This document shows, one piece after another, positions 6,082-14,127 of a stretch of 26,492 nt of DNA. The notes beneath the pieces are model-generated. The model worked only from the letters and a program-made list of their open reading frames with translations, was not told the DNA's origin and ran no database searches. The translations under genes were made by a program, and so were the position numbers. The DNA comes from JBBRWV01 sp038248985. Its GTDB lineage: Bacteria; Planctomycetota; Phycisphaerae; WQYP01. Numbering within the stretch: the stretch's first letter is position 1; every line of letters begins with the position of its first letter. The stretch spans positions 1-26,492 of the forward strand of contig JBBRWV010000038.1 of the NCBI GenBank assembly GCA_038248985.1. The letters run 5' to 3'.

Positions 6082-6639
6082 CTATTTCTTACTCTGAAAC
6101 GTCTGCCCCACCCGCTCGACTATTCCCGCCAGCTTCCCTTCCTCCATCGCCGCCACCGCCCCCGTCGTATCCACCGACTCTTCCAGCGTCACCCAGCTCT
6201 TGCACCCCGCATATTCGGCGGTGTTGGCAAGCTCTACCGCCTCTCGCAACCTCCACCCCCGCACCACTACCAGGTACAACGGTTTCTCCGGCCGATATGC
6301 AAACCGCATGTCCACCAGCGGCGTATCCCACATATGCAAATCGAACAACTCATCCATCGCCGCCCGCGAAGGCACCTCCCACACCCGCACCACCTCGGCA
6401 AACCCCTTCAACGTCACCCGCTCCGGCTCGTCCCGCACGTTCGTCACTCCCGCCCGCCACTGCGGTTTGAGCATCTTCACATCCTGATGCACGAACGTCG
6501 GAAACAACAAGAAACGTCTGTGCTCCAGCTCAAACTCATTATTCGCCTCCAGAATCCCACCCTTTCGGAGCAAAATCGCCTGCCTCGCGCTCAGCAGTGC
6601 TTCACCCAACAAATTCCATTCCTTCAATGCGATATTCAT
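6082..6639 (-). CDS. DUF1802 family protein
   Basis: The 185-residue cytoplasmic-looking protein has no signal peptide. It carries the DUF1802 hallmarks: ALKEWNLLGEALLSARQ, ILLRKGGI followed by FELEHRRFLLFPTFVHQ, and a C-terminal LREAVELANTAEYAGCKSW segment. The function of the family is not established. The conserved RKGGI and EHxRFxLFPTxxHQ segments suggest a nucleotide- or nucleic-acid-related fold, but that is speculation. The ATG at 6639 has AGG seven bases upstream. It is convergent with the PEP-CTERM gene and divergent from lpdA, so it is probably monocistronic. Confidence 0.8.
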   Translation of the reverse strand: MNIALKEWNLLGEALLSARQAILLRKGGILEANNEFELEHRRFLLFPTFVHQDVKMLKPQWRAGVTNVRDEPERVTLKGFAEVVRVWEVPSRAAMDELFDLHMWDTPLVDMRFAYRPEKPLYLVVVRGWRLREAVELANTAEYAGCKSWVTLEESVDTTGAVAAMEEGKLAGIVERVGQTFQSKK

Positions 6640-6719
6640 GCGTTACCTGCCGTCAAAAGAACCTTTGAAATCGTGGCCCCCGCTTTTCCCGCTTCTCTCC
6701 GCCAAAATCCCCCCGCCCT

Positions 6720-6748
6720 TTTACCCGAATCCCCCCTTCGCATACAAT
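6720..6748 (+). promoter_or_regulatory. promoter of the lpdA gene
   Basis: TTTACC (6720-6725), 17 bases, then TACAAT (6743-6748, five of six consensus). The predicted start near 6755 leaves a ~30-base leader containing the GGAG ribosome binding site. Confidence 0.5.
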
Positions 6749-6785
6749 CTGATGTTTCGACCCCTGCCCCTACCGGAGCTATATC

Positions 6786-8183
6786 GTGCCTGAACCCCTT
6801 TACGATCTCGTCGTCGTCGGCGCTGGCCCCGGTGGCTACGAAGCCGCCGTCTATGCCGGAAAACTCGGCAAAAAAGTTGCCTGTGTCGAACGCGCGGACC
6901 TCGGCGGCATCTGCCTCAACTGGGGCTGCATCCCCACCAAGGCCCTCATCCATGATGCCCACCTCTTCACCGAAGTCACCCACGAAGCCCCCGCCTTCGG
7001 CATCTCCGTCGATACCTCCAAATTCGACTGGTCCAAAGTCGTCGGACGCTCGCGGAATGTCGCTGGCACCATGTCCAAGGGCATTGAATTCCTCTTCAAA
7101 AAAGCCAAGGTCGATTCCATCAAAGGCTCCGCCTTCATTCCCAAAGCCGGCGTAGTCGAGATCAAGGATCCCCAGGGAAAGATCATCCGCACCCTCGAGA
7201 CCAAAAATATCCTCATCACCACGGGTGCCCGCAACCGCGAAATCCCTTCTCTCAAGCCTGATGGCAAAAACATCATCACCTCCCGCGAAGCGATGGTCCT
7301 CAAAGACATCCCCAAGAAACTTGTCATCATCGGCGCCGGCGCCATCGGTGTGGAATTCGCCTACATCTACAATTCCTTCGGCACAAAAATCACCCTCATC
7401 GAAATGCTCCCCGCCATCCTCCCCATCGAAGATCACGAAGTTTCCGCCCGCCTCGAATCCCTCTTCGCCAAACGGGGCATCGATATCCGCACCAAAACCA
7501 AGACCGAAAAACTCGAAGCCACCCCCACCGGCGTCAAGGTCACTGTCACCCACACTGAATCCAACAAGCAGGAAATCATCGAGGCCGACAAAGTCCTCGT
7601 GGCCGTCGGCGTCCAGGGCAATTGGGAAAACATCTTCGCACCCAGTTGCCAGCCGGAAATCGTCAAAAACCACATCAAGGTCGGCAAGGATTTACAGACC
7701 AACGTCCCGGGCATCTACGCCGCCGGCGACGTCATCGGCCCGCCCTGGCTCGCCCACGTCGCCACGATGGAAGCGAAAATCGCCGTCGAACGCATGTTCA
7801 ACACCTCCACGCGCGAGATGGACTACACCCTCATCCCCGGTTGCACCTACTGCGAGCCCCAGGTCGCGTCCGTCGGCCTCACCGAAAAACAATGCCAGGA
7901 CCAATCCATCGAATACGAAATCGGCAAATGGAACTTCTCCGCCAACGGCAAGGCCCAGGCCATTAACGCCCCCGATGGCTTCATCAAGCTCCTCTTCCGC
8001 AAATCCGATGGCGAACTGCTCGGCGCTCACATGCTCGGCGCTGAAGTCACCGACATGCTCGCCGAACTCGTCCTGGCCAAACGCCTCGAATGCACCAAGA
8101 ATGAAATCGCCTCCACTATTCACGCCCATCCCACCCTCAGCGAAGCGGTGATGGAAGCCGCGGCCGTCGTGTCGGGCCACTGA
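6786..8183 (+). CDS. lpdA: dihydrolipoyl dehydrogenase (E3 component)
   Basis: FAD-dependent disulfide oxidoreductase that reoxidises lipoamide with NAD+ in 2-oxoacid dehydrogenase and glycine cleavage complexes. The 465-residue length is typical. It shows the FAD-binding GAGPGGYEA (residues 12-20), the redox-active disulfide GGICLNWGCIP (Cys43 and Cys48), the NAD-binding GAGAIGVEFAYIYNSFG, the second FAD motif GIYAAGDVIG, and the C-terminal active-site HAHPTLSE (His448, Glu453). These residues separate it from thioredoxin and mercuric reductases. The start is GTG at 6786, with GGAG seven bases upstream. It is followed 45 bases later by lepB on the same strand. No other complex subunits are in the window, so which complex it serves cannot be said. 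Confidence 0.96.
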   Translation: MPEPLYDLVVVGAGPGGYEAAVYAGKLGKKVACVERADLGGICLNWGCIPTKALIHDAHLFTEVTHEAPAFGISVDTSKFDWSKVVGRSRNVAGTMSKGIEFLFKKAKVDSIKGSAFIPKAGVVEIKDPQGKIIRTLETKNILITTGARNREIPSLKPDGKNIITSREAMVLKDIPKKLVIIGAGAIGVEFAYIYNSFGTKITLIEMLPAILPIEDHEVSARLESLFAKRGIDIRTKTKTEKLEATPTGVKVTVTHTESNKQEIIEADKVLVAVGVQGNWENIFAPSCQPEIVKNHIKVGKDLQTNVPGIYAAGDVIGPPWLAHVATMEAKIAVERMFNTSTREMDYTLIPGCTYCEPQVASVGLTEKQCQDQSIEYEIGKWNFSANGKAQAINAPDGFIKLLFRKSDGELLGAHMLGAEVTDMLAELVLAKRLECTKNEIASTIHAHPTLSEAVMEAAAVVSGH

Positions 8184-8228
8184 TTTCTCCTGATCCCCTG
8201 GCGATAATTTCGACAAAGGCCTCCGTTC

Positions 8229-9956
8229 ATGACCGCACTTCCTCATAATGCCTTCACCTCCGATTCCCAAACACCGCGCGAGGAAAATCCCCTTGCCGGC
8301 ATCATCGATACCATCGAAGCCATCATCATCGCCCTCATCCTCGCGCTCACCTTCCGCGCCTTCGTCGTCGAAGCGTTCGTCATCCCCACCGGCTCCATGG
8401 CCCCCACGCTGCTGGGCGCTCATTTCAAGGCCACCTGCCCCAAATGCGGCTACGGCTTTGATACCGAAGCCGATCTCCGCCACCAGTACTTCAACGACCG
8501 TGGAACCCGCACCATCAACAACACGCAAAACCAGGAACTCGTTTCGAATCGCAACCTCCCCTGCGACAACGAAGACATCCTTTGTCCCAATTGCGGCTAT
8601 CACATCGATTCCACCGCCCTCCCTCAGTATCAGGGAAAATTGCCGGTGGACAAAGATATGCGCGGCCGCCACGGCACAGGCTCGGCCGAGTTCGCCTGGG
8701 CCAACAATGGCGACCGCATCCTCGTTTTGAAGTATCTCTACGCAGTCCTTTCGCCCCAACGCTGGGATGTCATCGTTTTCAAGGAACCGTCCACCGCCCA
8801 GAACAACTACATCAAGCGCCTCATCGCGCTGCCCGGCGAAACCATCGAAATCATCGATGGCGATATCTATGTCGCCCCCCAGGGCAAAACCGGTCCTGCC
8901 GATCGCCGAATCGCCCGCAAACCCGTACACATCCAGAATGCACTTTGGCAACTGGTCTACGACAATGACTTCCTCCCCACCGATGCTGGTTCCCCCCGTG
9001 ATGATGGCCACTCTTGGAACAATCCCTGGGAAGGCGCCGGTACCACCGCCGAAAACTGGAACTTCTCCCAATCGAAAATAACCTACAACGGATCAGAACC
9101 CGGCACTGCCCAGTTCGTCATCCGCGACAATCAGACCTTCTACACTTACAACGTCCTCGGCTACAACCGTGACGTTACCGAAACCGCCAAGGACAATCCC
9201 GGCGGTCCACGCACCCGCGTCGGAGATCTCCACCTCGAATCCACCTGGACTCCCCAGAGCGCCTCCGCCGAATCCGTCTCCATGGTCCTCGGCCTCCCCC
9301 GAAACTGCTACAAAATCACCTGGAACAAAAAAGGCGTCGAACTCTCCCACCGCACTGCCGATACCCAGCCCTTCGTTCCCCTCGCCGCCAAAATACTCCC
9401 CCACAAACCTCCCCAGGCCGGTCGTTCCTACAACCTCGTCTTCAACAATGTCGACCGCTCCGCCCAGTTCTTCATCAATGGCACACTCGTCGTTGACCAT
9501 CACCCCGATTGGTCCGCCCTCGATGCCTTCGCCGAAAAACAGGCCGCCTATGCCGATCCTTCCCATTTCCTCAAGCCCCACGTCTACATCCAAGTCGATG
9601 GCGCCTGCACACTCGGACATCTCAAACTCGCACGCGACCTCTACTACACCAACGTTACCGTCGCCGGACAGCCCGGCACCGCCACAGAGGGCAATCCTCT
9701 CACCCTCGGTGTACACGAATTTTTCGCCCTCGGCGACAACTCCCGAAAATCCAGCGATGGACGCATGTGGAATACCGTCTTCCCCGCGCTCGATGACCTC
9801 GGCACGCGCCGCGGTATCGTCCCGGAACGCTACCTCCTCGGCAAAGCCTTCTTCGTCTACTGGCCCGCCGGGTACCGTCTCAGCACCTACAAAAACATCA
9901 GTGCCCTCGAACTCCCCATCGTCCCCGATGTCGGCGACATGCGCCTCATCCGCTGA
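8229..9956 (+). CDS. lepB: signal peptidase I, enlarged with CxxC and insert domains
   Basis: Membrane-bound serine protease that removes signal peptides from exported proteins. At 575 residues it is far longer than typical family members (roughly 200-325). A single N-terminal membrane helix (IIIALILALTFRAFVV) is followed by box B PTGSMAPTLLG with the nucleophile Ser56. An insert carries CPKC (70-73) and CPNC (119-122), a likely zinc ribbon. Then come GDRILVLK (161-168) and YIKRLIALPGETIEI with the general base Lys196. About 250 residues with Asn/Tyr-rich beta-strand character separate this from box E, FALGDNSRKSSDGR (near 500). The segment YNLVFNNVDRSAQFFING resembles a lectin/LamG-like jelly roll (inference). 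ATG at 8229 with AAAGG upstream. All catalytic boxes are intact, so it should be active. Confidence 0.93.
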   Translation: MTALPHNAFTSDSQTPREENPLAGIIDTIEAIIIALILALTFRAFVVEAFVIPTGSMAPTLLGAHFKATCPKCGYGFDTEADLRHQYFNDRGTRTINNTQNQELVSNRNLPCDNEDILCPNCGYHIDSTALPQYQGKLPVDKDMRGRHGTGSAEFAWANNGDRILVLKYLYAVLSPQRWDVIVFKEPSTAQNNYIKRLIALPGETIEIIDGDIYVAPQGKTGPADRRIARKPVHIQNALWQLVYDNDFLPTDAGSPRDDGHSWNNPWEGAGTTAENWNFSQSKITYNGSEPGTAQFVIRDNQTFYTYNVLGYNRDVTETAKDNPGGPRTRVGDLHLESTWTPQSASAESVSMVLGLPRNCYKITWNKKGVELSHRTADTQPFVPLAAKILPHKPPQAGRSYNLVFNNVDRSAQFFINGTLVVDHHPDWSALDAFAEKQAAYADPSHFLKPHVYIQVDGACTLGHLKLARDLYYTNVTVAGQPGTATEGNPLTLGVHEFFALGDNSRKSSDGRMWNTVFPALDDLGTRRGIVPERYLLGKAFFVYWPAGYRLSTYKNISALELPIVPDVGDMRLIR

Positions 9957-9976
9957 TCATCCTCCCCCCGTATTCC

Positions 9977-11023
9977 TCACCCCTCCACACCCTCCCACTT
10001 GTGCTCCCCTATCGCCGTCGTAATCTTCGACGCCAGATCCACCGCCGCCAGCCCGTCTTCCCCCGTCACCTCCGGCACGCCGCGTGTCTGCACCGCCCGC
10101 AAGAATGATTCCAATTCCGCCCGCACCGGCTCGATATCCACAATCTTCAAATCGTCATACTTCACCAGCTCCTGGTAGTTGAGCTGCGCCAAATCGGTGA
10201 TCCGCCCCTCCGCCACTTCCTTCCGCACGTACATCAGTTGCGCTTCGTTCGCCGTCTTCGTGATCACCGCCACCGACTTCTTCTGATAGTCCATCGTCAC
10301 GTATGCCGTCGGCGAAAACAATCGCATCTTCCGTTCCGTCCGCAGCGCCAGCCGCGACGCCGTCAGATTCACCACGCACCCGTTTGCAAACGTCAGACGT
10401 GCGTTGGCGATGTCCTCGTACTTCCCAATCGCCGGCACACCCACCGCCTGTACCCCAATCACCCGCGACTTCACCAGGTTGTTCACAATATCCAGATCGT
10501 GAATCATCATGTCCAGCACCACCCCCACATCAATCGACCGAAATGTCATCGGCGAAACGCGATGCACTTCCACAAACTTCGGCTGCAGCGTGTACTTGCT
10601 CTTCAATGCCACATACGCCGGATTGAAACGCTCCGTGTGCCCCACCTGCAGAATCCGCCCATGCGCCTTCGCCAGTTCCACCATCGCCCGGCAATCTTCC
10701 ACGCTCGGTCCCAGCGGCTTTTCGATCAGCAAATCCACCCCCGCCGGCAGCAATTTCTCCGCCGCCCCACGATGATAAATCGTCGGCACCGCCACCGAAG
10801 CCACCTGCACCCCCAGGCCCGATCCCAATAATTCTTCCACTGTCGCAAACGCCCGGCAGCCAAATTTCTCCGCCGCCAAACGCGCCGCTTTTTCATCGTG
10901 ATCCACCACCGCCACCAGTGCGTATCCGCTGATCCCCGCGTAATTCCGGGCGTGATGCTGACCCATCCGCCCCACGCCCACGACCGCCGCTTTCACCACA
11001 TCCGAAGATTCGCTCATAGCCAT
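9977..11023 (-). CDS. Gfo/Idh/MocA-family oxidoreductase next to lpxA (GnnA-like candidate)
   Basis: NAD(P)-dependent sugar oxidoreductase of 348 residues. The Rossmann motif GVGRMG (16-21), the EKPLG signature with catalytic Lys102, and the Asp171/His175/Asp176 cluster in VLDMMIHDLDIV are all present. It lies six bases after lpxA and is the last gene of the lipid A operon, in the place lpxB often takes. In Acidithiobacillus and Leptospira, GnnA of this superfamily oxidises the 3-position of UDP-GlcNAc so that GnnB can add an amine, giving amide-linked lipid A. That role is an attractive inference here, but no GnnB aminotransferase is in the window and many relatives act on other sugars. Starts at 11023 or 11017 are both possible. 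It is convergent with lepB. Confidence 0.88.
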   Translation of the reverse strand: MAMSESSDVVKAAVVGVGRMGQHHARNYAGISGYALVAVVDHDEKAARLAAEKFGCRAFATVEELLGSGLGVQVASVAVPTIYHRGAAEKLLPAGVDLLIEKPLGPSVEDCRAMVELAKAHGRILQVGHTERFNPAYVALKSKYTLQPKFVEVHRVSPMTFRSIDVGVVLDMMIHDLDIVNNLVKSRVIGVQAVGVPAIGKYEDIANARLTFANGCVVNLTASRLALRTERKMRLFSPTAYVTMDYQKKSVAVITKTANEAQLMYVRKEVAEGRITDLAQLNYQELVKYDDLKIVDIEPVRAELESFLRAVQTRGVPEVTGEDGLAAVDLASKITTAIGEHKWEGVEG

Positions 11024-11029
11024 CCGCCG

Positions 11030-11878
11030 TTACTTCCCGTTCGTGTCGCCATTCTCTTCTTCATCCGACCAGGTATTCTTGCCCCGCAGAGTCTCGCGAT
11101 ACCGCCCGAATTTCCCGCCCATCGAACGCCGAATAAATTCGATCAACTGCCGCACGTCCGCGTTATCCGGATATAATTTTTCCAGCTCGATCGATTGCGT
11201 CAGCACCGGCGTGCGATCCGAAAACAACAGCTTGTACGCCGTCCGCAACGCCTCCAAACGCTCTTCCGTTATCCCCCGCCGCCGCAAACCCGTGCGATTC
11301 ACGCCCCGCGGCATCGCCGGATGACCATCACTGATCATGAACGGCGGCAGATCATGCACCACCGCCGCAAACCCTCCGATGAAGGCATGCGTCCCGATCG
11401 ACGCGTAATGCGCTGCCGCCACCCCGCCCGAAAGCACCACGTGATCCTCCACGCTTACATGCCCCGCCAGCATCACGTTGTTGGCGAACACACAATGATC
11501 GCCCACCTCGCAATCATGCGCTACATGCACGTTCACCATCAGGAGGTTGTGCGAACCGATCCGCGTGTATCCGCCTCCGGCTTCCGTGCCGATATGCACC
11601 GTGCACGCTTCCCGAAAAGTATTGTGATCCCCTATTGCCAGCTTGCAGTTGCCGCCCCGGTACTTCAGATCCTGCGGCGCCGACCCAATCACGCATTGCG
11701 GATAAAACATATTCCCTTCGCCCGCCGTCGTGCTCCCTTCAACGCTCGCATGATGGTACACCACACAACCCGCCCCCAGCTTCACTTGACCGCCAATGTA
11801 CGCAAACGGCCCGACGACCACGTCGTCCGCCAATTGCGCACCCGGCTCAACTACCGCACTCGCATGTATCTCTGGCAT
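11030..11878 (-). CDS. lpxA: UDP-N-acetylglucosamine acyltransferase
   Basis: First enzyme of lipid A synthesis; transfers a 3-hydroxyacyl chain from acyl carrier protein to the UDP-amino sugar in the cytoplasm. The 282-residue product is built of left-handed hexapeptide repeats (IHASAVVEPGAQLADDVVVG onward), with the catalytic His121 in VNVHVAHDCEVGD (E. coli His125). NMFYPQCVIGSAPQDLKY and the C-terminal helical TGLRRRGITEERLEALR are typical of LpxA rather than LpxD. The last ~25 residues are charged and beyond the usual core. GAGGG seven bases upstream supports the ATG at 11878. It lies 43 bases after lpxC/fabZ and 6 before the oxidoreductase, clearly one operon. Whether it uses GlcNAc or a 3-amino analogue cannot be read from sequence. 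Confidence 0.95.
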   Translation of the reverse strand: MPEIHASAVVEPGAQLADDVVVGPFAYIGGQVKLGAGCVVYHHASVEGSTTAGEGNMFYPQCVIGSAPQDLKYRGGNCKLAIGDHNTFREACTVHIGTEAGGGYTRIGSHNLLMVNVHVAHDCEVGDHCVFANNVMLAGHVSVEDHVVLSGGVAAAHYASIGTHAFIGGFAAVVHDLPPFMISDGHPAMPRGVNRTGLRRRGITEERLEALRTAYKLLFSDRTPVLTQSIELEKLYPDNADVRQLIEFIRRSMGGKFGRYRETLRGKNTWSDEEENGDTNGK

Positions 11879-11921
11879 CAGTACCCTCGTGTCGCCTTTC
11901 TATCTTTCCACCGGATGCGCC

Positions 11922-13253
11922 TCATGCCGCACCCCCGCTGGTCATCTCATCGTCCACCAGCATGAATTTGATCTCCGCCTCCGCCGCCACTTCGCTCCCC
12001 ACATACGCCCGGCATTTCACGTGCCCCGTCCGCGCCTTTACCCGAATGCTCTCGCTCTCAATGATCAATTGATCCCCCGGCACCACCGCCCGACGCAACT
12101 TCACCTTGTCCAAACTCAACAACATCGGAATCTTCCCCGTGTGCTCCAGCTTCCGGCTCATCAGCAATCCCGACAACTGCGCCATCGCCTCCACGATCAA
12201 CACCCCCGGCATCACCGGTGTCCCCGGATAATGCCCCTGAAAAAACGGCTCGTTCATCGTCACGTTCTTGATCCCCAGCGCCCGCCGATCCCCATCCATC
12301 TCAATCACCCGATCCACCAGCAGCATCGGATAACGGTGCGGCATCAATCGCAGTATCCGCCGAATATCCATTACAGCCTCCCCCAACGCCAGCTTCGCCC
12401 TCTTCTGCGCATGCAGCATCTGCGTCAACCGCCGCACCAACGCATGGTTCAGCGAGTGCCCGCTCTTGCTCGCGATGATCCGTCCCTTGATCGAACACCC
12501 CAGCAGATACAAATCCCCAATCAAATCCAGCACCTTGTGCCGCACGCACTCATCCGGAAAACGATACTCCGTCCCGATCGGCCCGTTCTCGTCCAGCACC
12601 AACACATCCCCCGGCTCCAGGTGCGCCCCCAGCCCCCGCGCCCGCAACGCATCCGCCTCCGGCTTCGTTACAAACGTCCGCGCCGGTGCGATCTCTTGCC
12701 CAAAATTCGCCCCGAGCGTATACGCCTTCAATTGCTGCTTGATCGGTTCCACCGCCCCGTAATCCAAGTCATAAATAATATGAAACTCATCCGCATTCGG
12801 GGGCGTCGCCACCAGCGTACACGTCCCGTCCCGCACTTCCACCGGCTCCGTCACCGTCAGATACATCTTTTCCGCCGGTTGATCCACAATCCCCGCCGCC
12901 GTCAACAACTCCACGAACGGCAAACACGATCCATCCACCCCCGGTACCTCCCCTCCAGTAATCTGCAGTTCGCAGTTATCAATCCCCAGTCCCGCCAGCG
13001 CCGACATGCAATGCTCAATCGTCTCCACCGCATCCGCCCCATTCCGAATCGCCGTCCGACGTGAACGCTTCGTCACATGCTGCACCAACGCCGGTATCCG
13101 CACCGGACGCGCCAAGTCCGTCCGCACAAAAACAATCCCATGACCCACCGGTGCCGGCTTGAACGTCAGCGTCGTCGCCGCTCCCGTAAACAATCCGCGG
13201 CCGGAGATCGACGTCTCCGTACCCAATGTCTTTTGCGGGGTGATGACGCTCAC
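11922..13253 (-). CDS. lpxC/fabZ: LpxC-FabZ fusion: UDP-acyl-GlcNAc deacetylase / hydroxyacyl-ACP dehydratase
   Basis: Bifunctional 443-residue protein. Residues ~1-290 are LpxC, the zinc deacetylase committing the cell to lipid A. TIEHCMSAL gives the catalytic Glu80 and zinc ligand His81; RHKVLDLIGD gives His239 and Asp243; SGHSLNH gives the catalytic His266. Residues ~296-443 are FabZ, the dehydratase of fatty acid elongation: LMPHRYPMLLVDRV, then FFQGHYPGTPVMPG with catalytic His341, and Glu355 in VEAMAQ. Both active sites are complete. The fusion is known in several phyla outside Proteobacteria. It ties two enzymes competing for 3-hydroxyacyl-ACP. Start is GTG at 13253, chosen because homology begins at once. 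It begins a new transcription unit after the ompH terminator. Confidence 0.94.
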   Translation of the reverse strand: MSVITPQKTLGTETSISGRGLFTGAATTLTFKPAPVGHGIVFVRTDLARPVRIPALVQHVTKRSRRTAIRNGADAVETIEHCMSALAGLGIDNCELQITGGEVPGVDGSCLPFVELLTAAGIVDQPAEKMYLTVTEPVEVRDGTCTLVATPPNADEFHIIYDLDYGAVEPIKQQLKAYTLGANFGQEIAPARTFVTKPEADALRARGLGAHLEPGDVLVLDENGPIGTEYRFPDECVRHKVLDLIGDLYLLGCSIKGRIIASKSGHSLNHALVRRLTQMLHAQKRAKLALGEAVMDIRRILRLMPHRYPMLLVDRVIEMDGDRRALGIKNVTMNEPFFQGHYPGTPVMPGVLIVEAMAQLSGLLMSRKLEHTGKIPMLLSLDKVKLRRAVVPGDQLIIESESIRVKARTGHVKCRAYVGSEVAAEAEIKFMLVDDEMTSGGAA

Positions 13254-13369
13254 AGAGGGCTGTACTCCCGATTAACAGGGCTTTATACGATGCGCAACAT
13301 GCATTATGCCCGAAAAACCAAACCCGGTCTATGACCCCCACCCACCGTGTCGACCCCGCCCGCTGAACC

Positions 13370-13402
13370 AAAAAAAAAACGCCCCGTCATCGATAGGGCG
13401 TT
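13370..13402 (-). terminator. terminator after ompH (minus strand)
   Basis: Read on the minus strand, AACGCCC and GGGCGTT form a stem followed by a run of about ten T residues. It separates bamA-ompH from the lpxC operon, so lpxC needs its own promoter between 13254 and 13369. TATAAA at 13282-13287 and CATAAT near 13303-13308 are -10 candidates there. Confidence 0.85.
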
Positions 13403-13435
13403 ATACGACGATCATCCGTAATTGAATCCCGCCCC

Positions 13436-14035
13436 TCACTTGCCCATCTTGAATTCCGTGTTCATCACTTCGACAATTTTCTCCGAAATATCCAACGTCG
13501 CATGCGCGTACATCACCTTCCGCATCGTGATTCGCGAAAGCAATTCCTCGTTCGTCCGCACGTTTGACAGATCCAGTTCATCCACCACCATCACCAAAGC
13601 CACCCCGTTCTTGATCGCATAGCTCTCGATCGCCTGGTTCATCTTCCGATACAAGTCCGTCGTCTTCAGCCGCCGCTCCAGCATCAGCTTCTGCTGCACA
13701 TACGCTGAAAACGACTGTAATTCCATCCCCTTTTTCAGCAGCTCCTCCGCCGCCAGTTTGAACTCGGGACTGCCCTGCTTGAACTCCTTCATCCCTGCAT
13801 CGATCTTCCGGACTTCCCCCTCCAGCTTCGCCCGATCATCCGAGAGCTTCTTGTTCAATGCATCGATATCCTGGTCCCCCGCAATCTTCTCGTTCAACGC
13901 ATCAAACACCTTCACGAGATTGATCGTCGCCAGACGCGTCGGGGGTGGATTGTCCGCCCGCGCCACCCCCACCAGCCCCGCCAGCACCAGCGTCCCAATC
14001 ACCGTAAACATCGTCCATCGCATCGAATTCTTCAT
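13436..14035 (-). CDS. OmpH/Skp-family periplasmic chaperone
   Basis: Periplasmic holdase that keeps unfolded outer-membrane proteins soluble on the way to BamA. The 199-residue product has a signal peptide (MRWTMFTVIGTLVLAGLVGVARA, cleavage near residue 27). A short beta strand (RLATINLVKVFDAL) comes next, then a long charged coiled-coil hairpin (about residues 50-140). A return strand region (NGVALVMVVDELDLS) completes the Skp topology. The ATG at 14035 has AGGAG seven bases upstream. It lies 92 bases downstream of bamA and is followed by a strong terminator, the usual bamA-skp gene order. Homology is structural in kind, so the exact client range is not known. Confidence 0.88.
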   Translation of the reverse strand: MKNSMRWTMFTVIGTLVLAGLVGVARADNPPPTRLATINLVKVFDALNEKIAGDQDIDALNKKLSDDRAKLEGEVRKIDAGMKEFKQGSPEFKLAAEELLKKGMELQSFSAYVQQKLMLERRLKTTDLYRKMNQAIESYAIKNGVALVMVVDELDLSNVRTNEELLSRITMRKVMYAHATLDISEKIVEVMNTEFKMGK

Positions 14036-14127
14036 GATCTTCTCCTGAAACTCTTGTGTTCAACAATTATCAACAACTTCGTTCGTCCTGAATACCGCGC
14101 ACCGCATTCCGCCGCGCCCAGTTTTTA

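Noticed and set aside
7692..9071. 459-codon minus-strand frame opposite lpdA/lepB
   Set aside because: Low-complexity Gly/Asp/Val composition, spans two real genes and their gap, no ribosome binding site or motif.
11796..13064. 422-codon plus-strand frame opposite lpxC/fabZ
   Set aside because: Arg/His/Pro-rich reading of the opposite strand of a well supported gene.
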